Source of the DNA: Agrobacterium vitis
Lineage (GTDB): Bacteria > Pseudomonadota > Alphaproteobacteria > Rhizobiales > Rhizobiaceae
Direction: 5' to 3'
NCBI RefSeq assembly: GCF_013337045.2
Contig: NZ_CP118259.1
Coordinates: 1,054,001 to 1,118,000 of the forward strand
Length of the DNA stretch: 64,000 nt
Part shown: positions 9,111-18,143 of the stretch, in pieces
Numbering within the stretch: position 1 is the first letter of the stretch
Layout of the letters: each line of letters starts with the position of its first letter
Position numbers and translations under genes: made by a program
Notes under the pieces: model-generated
Database searches by the model: none
What the model saw: the letters and a program-made list of their open reading frames with translations, nothing else
Told to the model about the DNA's origin: nothing

Positions 9111-10418
9111 TTGAGCAGTGAAACCGGAAGCTCTGCGGCAGGCGATACCGCAGTGCCGTCATCCGCAAAGCCGTTTTCCGCATTCGAGCGCATGGTGGCC
9201 TGGCGCTACCTGCGCGCTCGGCGCAAGGAGGCGGTGATTTCGGTCATTGCCGGCTTTTCCTTCGTCGGCATTATGCTAGGGGTTGCGACCCTGATCATCG
9301 TCATGGCTGTCATGAACGGTTTTCGGACCGAGTTGATTTCTCGTATCCTCGGCATAAACGGGCATATGATCGTTCAGCCGGTCGATAGTCCCTTCACCGA
9401 CTTTGCCGATCTTGCCAAGAAATTCTCCGCCGTGCCCGGGGTCACCATGGCGCTGCCGTTGGTCGAGGGGCAGACTCTGGCCTCCGGCAAGGGCGGGGCT
9501 GGAACGGGTGCGCTGGTGCGCGGCATCCGCCCCGACGACCTGTTGAAGCTCAAGGAAGTAGCGGCAAATATCAAGACCGGCGACATGGTTGGCTTCACGT
9601 CCGGCCAAGGCGTGCTGATTGGTTCGCGCATGGCCAACGATCTCGGCTTGCAGGCGGGCGATTCCATCACCCTGGTCTCGCCAGAGGGGGACGTGACGCC
9701 GATGGGTGTCAACCCGCGGGTCAAATCCTACAAGATTTCCGGTACGTTTGAGATCGGCATGTCGGAATATGATTCTTCGATTATCTATATGCCGCTTGAA
9801 GAATCGCAGCTCTATTTCAACGCGGAAGGCGTGGTGCAATCCATCGAATTGTTTGTCACCAATCCTGACGACATCGATGAACTCCGTCCCAAGGTCGAGG
9901 CGGCAGCGGGTCGGCAGGTGTTTATCAGCGATTGGCGCCAGCGCAACCAGACCTTCTTCTCCGCCTTGCAGGTGGAGCGCAATGTGATGTTCATGATCCT
10001 GACATTGATCGTCATCGTCGCGGCGCTGAACATCATCTCCGGCCTGATCATGCTGGTAAAGGACAAGAGCAGCGATATCGCCATTCTGAAGACCATGGGC
10101 GCCAGTTCAAGTTCGATCCTTCGGATCTTCTTCATGACAGGTGCGGCCATCGGCATCGCTGGCACATTCGCAGGCGTGGGACTGGGCGTGCTGGTCTGTC
10201 TGAACATCGAATCGATCCGGAATTTCTTCTCCTGGGTCTCCGGTACTGTGTTGTTTGATCCGCAACTCTATTTCCTCAGCAAATTGCCAGCGGATATGAG
10301 CTTTGGTGAAACGGTTTCGGTGATTATCATGTCGCTGACCCTGTCCTTTATCGCCACCATCTTTCCGGCATGGCGGGCGGCCCGGCTCGATCCCGTGCAA
10401 GCCCTGCGTTACGAATAA
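9111..10418 (+). CDS. lolC: Lipoprotein-releasing ABC transporter permease (LolC/E family)
   Basis: Inner-membrane permease of the Lol system that extracts lipoproteins for transfer to the outer membrane. The 435 residues show the family layout: a first helix near residues 45-65 ([20 protein letters not shown]), a large periplasmic domain, and three C-terminal helices of an FtsX domain with ILKTMGAS as the coupling helix. A single LolC/E-type permease, not a C plus E pair, sits with LolD here. The start is TTG 9111, with AGGAGG six bases upstream; no equally placed ATG exists. LolD follows 14 bases after the stop. Confidence 0.92.
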   Translation: MSSETGSSAAGDTAVPSSAKPFSAFERMVAWRYLRARRKEAVISVIAGFSFVGIMLGVATLIIVMAVMNGFRTELISRILGINGHMIVQPVDSPFTDFADLAKKFSAVPGVTMALPLVEGQTLASGKGGAGTGALVRGIRPDDLLKLKEVAANIKTGDMVGFTSGQGVLIGSRMANDLGLQAGDSITLVSPEGDVTPMGVNPRVKSYKISGTFEIGMSEYDSSIIYMPLEESQLYFNAEGVVQSIELFVTNPDDIDELRPKVEAAAGRQVFISDWRQRNQTFFSALQVERNVMFMILTLIVIVAALNIISGLIMLVKDKSSDIAILKTMGASSSSILRIFFMTGAAIGIAGTFAGVGLGVLVCLNIESIRNFFSWVSGTVLFDPQLYFLSKLPADMSFGETVSVIIMSLTLSFIATIFPAWRAARLDPVQALRYE

Positions 10419-10432
10419 GGAACAGCGGATCC

Positions 10433-11122
10433 ATGGCGAACAACCCTGTTCTTGAAATTTCGGAGGTCTCGCGCACCTATGGGGAAGGCGAAACCAAGCT
10501 TTCGATTCTGAAAGGTGCCGGACTAAAATTATACGAAGGCGAAACCGTCGCTCTGGTTGCTCCTTCGGGCACGGGCAAGTCCACCCTGCTGCATATTGCC
10601 GGGTTGCTGGAACATCCGACCGATGGCGACGTGCTGATTGGCGGCACCCGTTGCAATGAATTGTCCGAGGAAGGCCGCACGGCCATGCGCCGCACCAGCA
10701 TTGGCTTCGTCTATCAGTTCCATCACCTGTTGCCGGAGTTTTCGGCGCTTGAAAATATCATGATGCCGCAGATGATCGCGGGCCTGAGCATTCCGGAAGC
10801 CAGCAAGCGCGCCAAGGCTTTGCTCGATTACATGCGCATCGGTCATCGCGGCGACCACCGGCCCGCCGAGCTTTCCGGCGGCGAACAGCAGCGCGTGGCC
10901 ATTGCCCGGGCTGTCGCCAATGCACCGCTATTGCTGCTTGCGGACGAGCCGACCGGCAATCTCGATCCGGAAACCGCGGCTTACGTGTTTTCCGCCCTGG
11001 AAGCGCTGGTGCGCCAGTCTGGCCTTGCGGCGTTGATCGCCACCCATAATCATGAACTCGCCCGGCGGATGGACCGCTGCGTCACGCTTCAGGACGGCAG
11101 AATCGTCGATTTCGATTTGTAA
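10433..11122 (+). CDS. lolD: Lipoprotein-releasing system ATP-binding protein LolD
   Basis: ATPase of the Lol lipoprotein export complex, partner of the permease just upstream. The 229 residues contain Walker [10 protein letters not shown], the Q-loop region [17 protein letters not shown], the signature LSGGEQQR, Walker [11 protein letters not shown] and the switch histidine in [12 protein letters not shown] 10433 was chosen because homology begins immediately after it; an in-frame upstream ATG at 10370 lies inside the permease gene. The operon ends at a strong terminator about 40 bases after the stop. Confidence 0.95.
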   Translation: MANNPVLEISEVSRTYGEGETKLSILKGAGLKLYEGETVALVAPSGTGKSTLLHIAGLLEHPTDGDVLIGGTRCNELSEEGRTAMRRTSIGFVYQFHHLLPEFSALENIMMPQMIAGLSIPEASKRAKALLDYMRIGHRGDHRPAELSGGEQQRVAIARAVANAPLLLLADEPTGNLDPETAAYVFSALEALVRQSGLAALIATHNHELARRMDRCVTLQDGRIVDFDL

Positions 11123-11164
11123 TTGCCCACGGGTCTGGAAAGAACTTTTTACATTAGAGATATC

Positions 11165-11197
11165 AAAGCCCGTCGATCACTTTATCGGCGGGCTTTT
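11165..11197 (+). terminator. Rho-independent terminator of lolCD
   Basis: AAAGCCCGTCGAT (11165-11177) and ATCGGCGGGCTTT (11184-11196) form a 13-bp stem with one G-U pair and a 6-nt loop, ending in TTTT. It lies 42 bases after lolD. Confidence 0.85.
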
Positions 11198-11213
11198 CGT
11201 ATGGTGCATAGAG

Positions 11214-11252
11214 TTTGTCAGAGAAAAATGGAAACCGGTTTCGGCAGACAAA
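11214..11252 (+). repeat. Palindromic intergenic repeat (TTTGTC...AACCGGTT...GACAAA)
   Basis: A 39-base unit with ends TTTGTC (11214-11219) and GACAAA (11247-11252) and a GAAACCGGTTTC core. A close copy is at 34539-34579, with partial copies near 6789, 21322 and 24006. Units of this look are scattered between genes in rhizobia, like REP or RIME elements; the family name is from memory. Confidence 0.65.
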
Positions 11253-11270
11253 TGATTGGAAAAATTTCTG

Positions 11271-11294
11271 TTGACGAACAAACAAAAGGAGAAC
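11271..11294 (+). promoter_or_regulatory. LexA-box-like site overlapping a possible promoter
   Basis: TTGACG at 11271-11276 resembles a -35 element. Immediately beside it AAAC (11280-11283), seven bases and GAAC (11291-11294) match the alphaproteobacterial SOS box GAAC-N7-GAAC with one mismatch; an extra GAAC stands at 11276-11279. The A-rich spacer is typical of rhizobial boxes. It lies 33 bases ahead of the 28-residue peptide gene. Binding is inferred. Confidence 0.5.
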
Positions 11295-11326
11295 AAAGTG
11301 AATACATAACCAGACAGGAGTGAGCT

Positions 11327-11413
11327 ATGAGTGACATTCTGCATGACATCGCCGCATTCGCATCGCTGGCTGTTTTTATCGCCAGCTTGTCTGTTCTGGC
11401 GTTGGCTTTTTGA
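11327..11413 (+). CDS. 28-residue single-helix membrane peptide, SidA-like candidate
   Basis: ATG 11327 is preceded by AGGAG at 11316-11320, and the frame gives 28 residues: a short polar start (MSDILHDIAAFA) and a hydrophobic helix rich in Ala, Leu, Ser and Val to the end. A good ribosome-binding site and the LexA-like site upstream make it more than a chance frame. Caulobacter SidA is a 29-residue SOS-induced inner-membrane inhibitor of division that acts on FtsW, and I recall it lying beside dnaE, as here. Sequence homology to SidA is not shown; the likeness is in size, topology, context and control. Confidence 0.55.
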   Translation: MSDILHDIAAFASLAVFIASLSVLALAF

Positions 11414-11701
11414 AATGCCGGGCATCGTCTTGGCGCGATCTGACCTGGATGGGCCTGCCAAAGGCACACGTCGCTTTAAGGGGATAGGTGGCAGTGAGGC
11501 TGCATGTCTTCTGGACATGGCAGGCCAAACCTAGGACAATAACCTCCATACAGCGCCGTGCGTTTTGTTAAATGCACATCGGACGCGGTAACACTTTCAT
11601 CTGCTGCATTGCTTTTTCCTTGGGCCGATTTCGGTTTAACGAGAAGTTTTATGGCGGCGGTCTTCAGTGTGTAGCGGCGACAAGCAAGCAGGATGGATGC
11701 A
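11414..11701. other. Intergenic region upstream of dnaE
   Basis: No convincing gene. The first hundred bases after the peptide are GC-rich and featureless. From about 11548 comes a repeat-like element, listed separately, that runs close to the dnaE start. Its last part presumably holds the dnaE leader. Confidence 0.4.
11548..11640 (+). repeat. Rhizobial intergenic repeat with GTGCG...GCAC palindrome
   Basis: GCCGTGCGTTTTGTTAAATG starts an imperfect 20-base palindrome (11558-11577), followed by GGACGCGGTAACACTTTC and TGCTGCATTGCTTTTTCCTT. This succession resembles an abundant intergenic element I recall from Rhizobium and Agrobacterium genomes (palindrome, GGACGC-TGTAACACTTT, CTGCATG-T-rich). 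The first part recurs at 16601-16630. Confidence 0.55.
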
Positions 11702-14700
11702 ATGAGTAATATGGGCGCAAGCGGACAGGCTGTAGTGAAGGCGGGTCCAGGTTTCGTCCATTTGAGAGTGCATTCCGCCTATTCGCTGCTGGAAGGTGCG
11801 CTGCCGCTGAAGAAGATCCTGAGCAAGGTTGCGTCTGACCAGCAACCGGCCATTGCCATTACCGATACCAATAACCTGTTCATCGCTCTGGAATTTTCCC
11901 AGAAGGCGCTCGGCGATGGCTTGCAGCCGATCATTGGCTGTCAATTGTCCATCGATATGGAAGACGCCAGTGAGGAAAAGCGGGGCAATAGCTCTCTTGC
12001 CAAATATCCCGCCATCGTTCTTCTGGCTGCCGATCCGGCGGGTTACGAGCGGTTGGTGGACCTCGTCAGTCGTGCCTATCTTCAAGGCGACAATAATCAA
12101 TCCGTGCATATCACCGCATCCTGGCTGGAAGAGATCGGCACGGATGGCCTGATCGCCCTGACGGGTGCATCAGGCGGTCCGGTCGATCTGCCGTTGAAGG
12201 ACGGCCATCACGCCCAGGCGCTGTCGCGGCTTCAGACGCTCAAATCCCTGTTCGGTGATCGGCTTTATCTCGAATTGCAGCGCCACCAAGGCTATGACCG
12301 GGTGCATGAAAGCCGGATGATCGCGCTGGCTTATGATCACGACATTCCATTGGTTGCCACCAATGAGGCCTTCTTTCCCAGCCGTGACGATTATGATGCC
12401 CATGACGCGCTGATGGCGGTTGCCCATAATGCCATCGTGTCCGACGACCGCCGGTTTCGCCTGACACCGGATCATTATCTGAAAAGTCGCAAGGAAATGC
12501 AGGCCTTGTTTAAGGATCTGCCGGAAGCGCTTGAAAACACGGTGGAGATTGCCAGCCGCTGTTCTTTCGTTCTCGATACCCGCAATCCTATATTGCCGCG
12601 CTTTACCGGTGGCAGTGACGATCCGGAAGAGGCCGAGCGCGCTGAAGCCGGGGAGTTACGCCGTCAAGCTATCGAGGGATTGGACGACCGGCTGGCGAAG
12701 CTTGGCATGGCGCCAGGCTACGAGGAAAAGGAATATCGAGACCGGCTGGATTTCGAACTCGGCGTCATTGAGCGGATGAAATTTCCCGGCTACTTCCTGA
12801 TCGTTGCCGACTTCATCAAATGGGCCAAGAGCCAGGACATTCCAGTTGGCCCCGGCCGTGGTTCCGGTGCGGGTTCGCTGGTTGCCTATGCCCTGACCAT
12901 TACCGATGTCGATCCGCTGCGGTTCTCCCTGCTGTTCGAACGCTTCCTCAATCCTGAGCGCGTCTCGATGCCCGACTTCGACATCGACTTCTGCCAGGAT
13001 CGCCGTGAAGAGGTGATCCGTTATGTGCAGCGCAAATATGGGCGCGAACAGGTGGCGCAGATCATCACCTTCGGGTCGCTCCAGGCCCGTGCAGCCTTGC
13101 GTGACGTTGGCCGGGTGCTGGAAATGCCCTATGGGCAGGTCGACAGGATCTGCAAGCTGGTGCCGAACAATCCGGCCAATCCGACCCCCTTGTCCAAGGC
13201 GATTGAAGAAGAGCCAAAGTTTCAGGAGGAGGCGGAGAAGGAACCGGTCGTCGCCCGTCTGCTGGATATCGCCCAGAAGATCGAGGGGCTTTATCGCCAC
13301 GCCTCCACCCATGCCGCCGGTATTGTTATCGGTGACCGCCCGCTGTCCAAGCTGGTGCCGATGTATCGCGATCCGCGTTCGGATATGCCGGTCACCCAGT
13401 TCAACATGAAATGGGTGGAACAGGCCGGGCTGGTCAAGTTCGACTTTCTCGGATTGAAGACGCTGACGGTGCTGAAAACCGCTGTGGATTTCTGCCGGCT
13501 GCGCGATATCGAGATCGATCTGGCGACCATTCCGCTGGACGACGAAAAAACCTATCAAATGCTGTCACGCGGTGAGACCGTCGGTGTGTTCCAGGTGGAA
13601 AGTGCCGGCATGCGCAAGGCGCTGATCGGCATGCGGCCCGACTGTATCGAGGATATTATCGCGCTAGTGGCGCTTTATCGCCCTGGCCCGATGGAAAATA
13701 TTCCGGTCTACAATGCCCGCAAGCATGGCGAGGAGGAGATCGAATCGATCCATCCGACCATCGATTACCTGCTGAAGGAAACCCAGGGGGTTATCGTCTA
13801 TCAGGAGCAGGTCATGCAGGTGGCCCAGGTTCTGTCGGGCTATTCGCTCGGTGAAGCGGATCTTCTGCGCCGCGCCATGGGTAAGAAGATCAAGGAGGAA
13901 ATGGATAAGCAGCGCGCCCGTTTCGTCGATGGTGCGGTGAAGAATGGGGTCTCAAAGCCCCAGGCCGACAACATTTTCGACCTGTTGGCAAAGTTTGCCA
14001 ATTACGGCTTCAACAAATCCCACGCTGCCGCCTATGCCATTGTCTCCTACCAGACCGCCTATATGAAGGCGCATTATCCGGTGGAGTTTCTGGCCGCGTC
14101 GATGACACTCGATATGGCCAATACCGAAAAACTGGTGGATTTTCGCCAGGACGCCGGGCGTCTCGGTATTGAGGTGGTGCCGCCCTCGGTGCAGACGTCT
14201 TTCCGGCACTTCCAGACCGGTCCGAACAGGATTTACTATTCATTGGCCGCCTTGAAGGGCGTCGGTGATGCAGCCGTCGAGCATATCGTGGCGGTCCGCG
14301 CCGATACGCCCTTTGCCGATCTGGAGGATTTTTGTCTGCGGATCGACCCGAAGCAGATCAATCGCCGGGTGTTTGAAAGCCTGATTTTTGCCGGTGCCTT
14401 CGATTGCTTTGGCCGCGATCGTCCCGAACTGTTGGCTGGCATGGACCGGATCATCGGCTATGCGCAGCGCGCCCAGGAAAATGCCGTCAGCGGCCAGTCG
14501 GATATGTTCGGCTCTGGCGGCGCCACAGGGCCGGAACGGATTTCCTTTCCGACCTATACGCCCTGGCTGCCATCTGAAAAGCTGATGCGGGAGTTTCAGG
14601 TTCTGGGTTTCTATCTGTCGGCTCATCCGCTCGACACCTATAAACCGCTGCTGGAAAAGATGCGCGTGCAGAATTTCGCTGACTTTTCCGGCGCTGTGCG

Positions 14701-15190
14701 CCAGGGTGCGACGGCTGGCCGGCTGGCTGGGACGGTGATTTCAAAGCAGGAGCGCAAGACGCGAACCGGAAACAAAATGGGCATCGTTACCTTCTCGGAT
14801 GCCACTGGCCAGTTCGAGGCGGTGCTGTTTTCGGAAGGCTTGAACCAGTATCGCGACCTGCTCGAATCGGGCAAGTCATTGGTGATCACGGTTGCTGCCG
14901 AAGAACGACCGGAAGGCATTGGTCTTCGTATCCAGACGGCGCAATCTCTGGAAGAGAAATCCTTGCAGATGCAAAAGACGCTGCGCGTCTATCTGCGCGA
15001 TTCCGGCCCCTTGCGGGCGCTGGCCGCCCATCTCAACACCAAGGGCGATGGACTGGTTTCCTTCGTCGTGATCAAGGAGGATGGCCGCCGCGAAATCGAG
15101 GTCGAACTCAATCAACGTTTCCGCATCACGCCCGAAATTGCCGCCGCCATGCGGTCCGCGCCGGGCGTGGTGGATGTTGAATTGGTATAG
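11702..15190 (+). CDS. dnaE: DNA polymerase III subunit alpha
   Basis: Replicative polymerase catalytic subunit, about 1162 residues, the normal length for DnaE1. The N-terminal PHP domain begins at FVHLRVHSAYSLLEGALPLK; the palm carries VGPGRGSGAGSLVAYAL and the catalytic aspartates of MPDFDIDF; FNKSHAAAYAIVSYQTAYMK lies in the fingers, and a C-terminal OB fold (GTVISKQERKTRTGNKMGIV) binds single-stranded DNA. ATG 11702 follows AGGATGG at good spacing; ATG 11693 in the same frame is possible and would add three residues. It stands alone, preceded by a short peptide gene and intergenic repeats. Confidence 0.95.
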   Translation: MSNMGASGQAVVKAGPGFVHLRVHSAYSLLEGALPLKKILSKVASDQQPAIAITDTNNLFIALEFSQKALGDGLQPIIGCQLSIDMEDASEEKRGNSSLAKYPAIVLLAADPAGYERLVDLVSRAYLQGDNNQSVHITASWLEEIGTDGLIALTGASGGPVDLPLKDGHHAQALSRLQTLKSLFGDRLYLELQRHQGYDRVHESRMIALAYDHDIPLVATNEAFFPSRDDYDAHDALMAVAHNAIVSDDRRFRLTPDHYLKSRKEMQALFKDLPEALENTVEIASRCSFVLDTRNPILPRFTGGSDDPEEAERAEAGELRRQAIEGLDDRLAKLGMAPGYEEKEYRDRLDFELGVIERMKFPGYFLIVADFIKWAKSQDIPVGPGRGSGAGSLVAYALTITDVDPLRFSLLFERFLNPERVSMPDFDIDFCQDRREEVIRYVQRKYGREQVAQIITFGSLQARAALRDVGRVLEMPYGQVDRICKLVPNNPANPTPLSKAIEEEPKFQEEAEKEPVVARLLDIAQKIEGLYRHASTHAAGIVIGDRPLSKLVPMYRDPRSDMPVTQFNMKWVEQAGLVKFDFLGLKTLTVLKTAVDFCRLRDIEIDLATIPLDDEKTYQMLSRGETVGVFQVESAGMRKALIGMRPDCIEDIIALVALYRPGPMENIPVYNARKHGEEEIESIHPTIDYLLKETQGVIVYQEQVMQVAQVLSGYSLGEADLLRRAMGKKIKEEMDKQRARFVDGAVKNGVSKPQADNIFDLLAKFANYGFNKSHAAAYAIVSYQTAYMKAHYPVEFLAASMTLDMANTEKLVDFRQDAGRLGIEVVPPSVQTSFRHFQTGPNRIYYSLAALKGVGDAAVEHIVAVRADTPFADLEDFCLRIDPKQINRRVFESLIFAGAFDCFGRDRPELLAGMDRIIGYAQRAQENAVSGQSDMFGSGGATGPERISFPTYTPWLPSEKLMREFQVLGFYLSAHPLDTYKPLLEKMRVQNFADFSGAVRQGATAGRLAGTVISKQERKTRTGNKMGIVTFSDATGQFEAVLFSEGLNQYRDLLESGKSLVITVAAEERPEGIGLRIQTAQSLEEKSLQMQKTLRVYLRDSGPLRALAAHLNTKGDGLVSFVVIKEDGRREIEVELNQRFRITPEIAAAMRSAPGVVDVELV

Positions 15191-15262
15191 GCACCTTTGT
15201 GGCGTCGCTCTCGCAAAACTGCGGCACGGGCTCAGACCACGCGGATTATTTCGGCATTGCCG

Positions 15263-16498
15263 TTATCCCGGCAGGTAGGTGATGAAGTCAGTGCCGTCAA
15301 CCGTATCCTGGCCTAGTCCATGGTCGGTAATCGTCATCACGGTGCCTGTCGTCATGGTCGTTTCAATACGCTCGCGGATGTCGTCCGGGATGTGAATGCG
15401 ATTGAGAACCGTATCCAACCCATTGGGGGCGGTTGGTTGAGGCTTGCCAATGATGACAATCGACGAATTTGAGACCGCCGGAGCCGGCTCAAGGCTGGTT
15501 ACCTGCCAATCGACCGTTCCATGGGCACTCTCTATGTTCGCCGCGAAAAAATGCGTGCCAAGTGGTTTTTCCGGCTGGTCGATGACAATAGGCGCGTCGA
15601 AGACCGGCTTGAATGCCTGGCGCACATAGATTTGGCCAGTGGGTGGCATCGGCTTGCCAGCGCTTTGATAGAGAGCGCTCAGGAATGTCGGCGTAATAAG
15701 GGGCCCCTTCAGGGGCAGACCTTTCCACCGTTTGAAGCCCTGGATGGCGGTCCGTGTTAGAGGACCGGCATGACCATCATGACCGCCGGTCTCAAATCCC
15801 ATGTCTTGCAAGATAAGTTGGGCGTCATGAATGGTTTCGGTTTCACCCCGGAAGGTGATTAACAGGCTCAAAGGTGGTTGTCCGGCAATCGCGGGCTGGG
15901 GTTTGGGGCGGGGCAGATCGGCCATTGCCACTTCCACCGGTTCTGTGCTGCTGGTGCCATCCGTACCGCGCAGTCGGGCGTCAGACAGGATCTGTGGACC
16001 TTGCTGTTGTTGCACCGGGCTGAACAGAAACGGATGCTCGATAGGAACTGGCGTGACCGGAGCGTCGCTGATCAGCACATGCGCACCCAGCCGGGTCATG
16101 CCGTAGAGCTCACGGGCAAATTGGCCTGGCAGGCGCACGCAGCCATGCGAGGCTGGCCGGCTTGGCACACTGTTTGATTCATGCAAGGCAACGCCGGACC
16201 AGGTGATGCGTTGCATCCAGGGCATGGGCGCATTCGAATAGAGGTTGGATTCGTGATATTTCGCCTTCTGGATGATCGAGAAGATGCCTGATGGCGTCGT
16301 ATGACCTTCCTTACCGGTCGAAACCTTCGAAGAGGCGACGATCCGTTCTCCATCATAGACCGTGAGAGATTGCGTCTGTTTCGACACGATGATTTGCAAT
16401 ACGCTGCCGTCTCTGGCTGAGGCCTGCGATAGGGTCGCGCTCAACGCAAGCACGGAAGCGGACAGGAACATCGAACGAAACATGGTGCGGACCGTCAT
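15263..16498 (-). CDS. L,D-transpeptidase (YkuD) with peptidoglycan-binding domain
   Basis: A 411-residue periplasmic enzyme of peptidoglycan cross-linking or of anchoring to the wall. A signal peptide covers about residues 1-28 (FRSMFLSASVLALSATLSQA). The YkuD domain follows, with the catalytic motif SHGCVRLPG; further on, LILQDMGFETGGHDGHAGPL begins a peptidoglycan_binding_1-like repeat. The C-terminal third is proline- and threonine-rich without a recognised domain. ATG 16498 is preceded by GAGGG on the minus strand; a longer frame to 16693 reads through the intergenic palindrome and is not credible. It converges on dnaE. Confidence 0.9.
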   Translation of the reverse strand: MTVRTMFRSMFLSASVLALSATLSQASARDGSVLQIIVSKQTQSLTVYDGERIVASSKVSTGKEGHTTPSGIFSIIQKAKYHESNLYSNAPMPWMQRITWSGVALHESNSVPSRPASHGCVRLPGQFARELYGMTRLGAHVLISDAPVTPVPIEHPFLFSPVQQQQGPQILSDARLRGTDGTSSTEPVEVAMADLPRPKPQPAIAGQPPLSLLITFRGETETIHDAQLILQDMGFETGGHDGHAGPLTRTAIQGFKRWKGLPLKGPLITPTFLSALYQSAGKPMPPTGQIYVRQAFKPVFDAPIVIDQPEKPLGTHFFAANIESAHGTVDWQVTSLEPAPAVSNSSIVIIGKPQPTAPNGLDTVLNRIHIPDDIRERIETTMTTGTVMTITDHGLGQDTVDGTDFITYLPG

Positions 16499-16600
16499 GG
16501 TGCCCTCATTATGCAAACCGGGAAAAACTGGGCCTTCAAAAGGTCGCCTGATCATGTAAGCAACGATGTGCCGAGAAATCAGTTGGTAAACGCCTATACC

Positions 16601-16630
16601 GCCGTGCGTTTTATAAAACGCACAAAGGGT
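16601..16630. repeat. Perfect 20-bp palindrome, intergenic repeat copy
   Basis: GTGCGTTTTATAAAACGCAC (16604-16623) is a perfect palindrome, flanked by GCC and AAAGG. It repeats the first part of the element at 11548-11640. It lies about 105 bases upstream of the L,D-transpeptidase gene and could be a protein-binding site or a repeat unit. Confidence 0.65.
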
Positions 16631-16734
16631 GCAGTCGCGTGCGGGCCGAATCCTAAAATAAACGTCGATCTTTAACGATTGCTTACCCGGCATGGCCGCT
16701 CACACAAAGTTGACGGGCAATGCTTTGATAGTGG

Positions 16735-18033
16735 CTATTTTTTAGTGCTGCCGAAGGTGAAGCCGGTTTCGACCATGCCCTTGCCGAATTTCATCCGCAA
16801 TTGGTCCATGGCGGCTTCCGCCTTGGCGCGGCGGGCGGCGTCTGGATCGACCAGATCCGGTGGGTCGGCCAGATTTGGATCGGCAAAATCGCTGACGCCG
16901 ATACCGATCAGCCGAAATTTTGTGCCATCGGCTTCCTTCTCCAGCAATTGCAGGCCCGTGCGAAAGATCCGGTCGGCGAGCTGGGTGGGGTCGTCCAAGC
17001 GACGATTGCGGGTGCGCAGTTTGAAATCGGCGCTCTTCAGCTTCAAGATAACAGTGTGTCCAGCCAGTTCCTGCTTTTTCAAGCGCCATGCGACTTTCTC
17101 CGAGAGCTTGCGCAGATGGGGAACAAGGTCTTCCCGGCGGGAAATATCGTCAAAGAACGTGGTTTCAGCGGAGACGCTTTTAGCCGCGTCATTGATATGA
17201 ACATCCCGGTCGTCGATGCCTTTTGATAGCCGGGCCAGTCGTTGGCCCATGCTGCCATAGCGCCGGATCAGGTCGCTTTCCTGCATGGTTTGCAATTGCC
17301 CGATGGTGCGAATGCCGTCTTTTTCCAAGGTGGCGGCGAAGGCCTTGCCGACGCCCCAGATCGTGGTGACAGGGCGGGGCGCCAGAAAATCCAGCGCTTC
17401 AGCCTCGCCGATGACCGAAAATCCCCGTGGTTTTTGCAGGTCGGACGCCACTTTCGCCAGAAATTTACAATAGGAGAGACCAACGGAAACGGTGATGCCG
17501 ATCTCGCTTTCGATACGCCGGGCAAGCCGTGCCAGCACAAGGGCGGGTGGCGCGTGGTGCAGGGTTTCTGTGCCTTTCAATTCCAAAAAGGCCTCATCAA
17601 TGGACAGGGGTTGCACCAGAGGGGTCAGTTCCTCCATCATCGCCCGCACTTGCCGTCCGACGCGGGAATATTTTTCCATATTCGGCGGAATGACCACCGC
17701 GTCAGGGCAGGCTTCCAGCGCCTTGAACATCGGCATGGCCGAGCGCACGCCATGGATGCGGGCCACATAACAGGCGGTGGAAACCACGCCGCGCTTACCG
17801 CCGCCAATGATCAATGGCTTGTCGATCAGGTCTGGATTGTCGCGCTTTTCAACCGAGGCATAAAAGGCGTCGCAATCGATATGGGCCAATGTCAGCTTGA
17901 ACAGTTCAGGGTGATAGACGAGGCGAGGGCTGCCGCAAGCCGTGCATCTCCGCTTGCCTTCCGCCTGTAGCGAAAGGCAATCACGACAAAAGCCGGAACG
18001 GAGTGGCGGCGCAGCAGACATGGGCGAGAACAT
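16735..18033 (-). CDS. dinB: DNA polymerase IV (DinB) with N-terminal zinc ribbon
   Basis: Y-family translesion polymerase of 432 residues, longer than the usual ~350. Before the polymerase comes an extension with two cysteine pairs, FCRDC and CTAC, about 15 residues apart, that should bind zinc. The palm has [16 protein letters not shown] and the catalytic SIDEAFLEL; the helix-hairpin-helix [17 protein letters not shown] and the little-finger domain follow. ATG 18033 is used, but no strong Shine-Dalgarno is visible and ATG 18021 (MSAAPPL) is equally possible. No clear LexA box was found upstream; instead a four-unit G-rich repeat lies in its leader. Confidence 0.92.
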   Translation of the reverse strand: MFSPMSAAPPLRSGFCRDCLSLQAEGKRRCTACGSPRLVYHPELFKLTLAHIDCDAFYASVEKRDNPDLIDKPLIIGGGKRGVVSTACYVARIHGVRSAMPMFKALEACPDAVVIPPNMEKYSRVGRQVRAMMEELTPLVQPLSIDEAFLELKGTETLHHAPPALVLARLARRIESEIGITVSVGLSYCKFLAKVASDLQKPRGFSVIGEAEALDFLAPRPVTTIWGVGKAFAATLEKDGIRTIGQLQTMQESDLIRRYGSMGQRLARLSKGIDDRDVHINDAAKSVSAETTFFDDISRREDLVPHLRKLSEKVAWRLKKQELAGHTVILKLKSADFKLRTRNRRLDDPTQLADRIFRTGLQLLEKEADGTKFRLIGIGVSDFADPNLADPPDLVDPDAARRAKAEAAMDQLRMKFGKGMVETGFTFGSTKK

Positions 18034-18090
18034 AAGTTGAACATCGCCACCATAAGCCGGGTTTTCAAGGCCTGCAAGTGGATACCCTGC

Positions 18091-18119
18091 CAATCCCCAA
18101 TCCCCAATCCCCAATCCCC
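18091..18119 (-). repeat. Four-unit heptamer repeat, predicted G-quadruplex
   Basis: CAATCCC is repeated four times exactly. On the minus strand, the coding strand for both flanking genes, this gives four GGGG runs separated by ATT, an ideal three-nt-loop G-quadruplex in RNA or DNA. It lies about 60 bases upstream of the dinB start and 25 bases after the preceding gene's stop. Confidence 0.8.
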
Positions 18120-18143
18120 GAAAATGTAAAAGACGGGAGTGGA

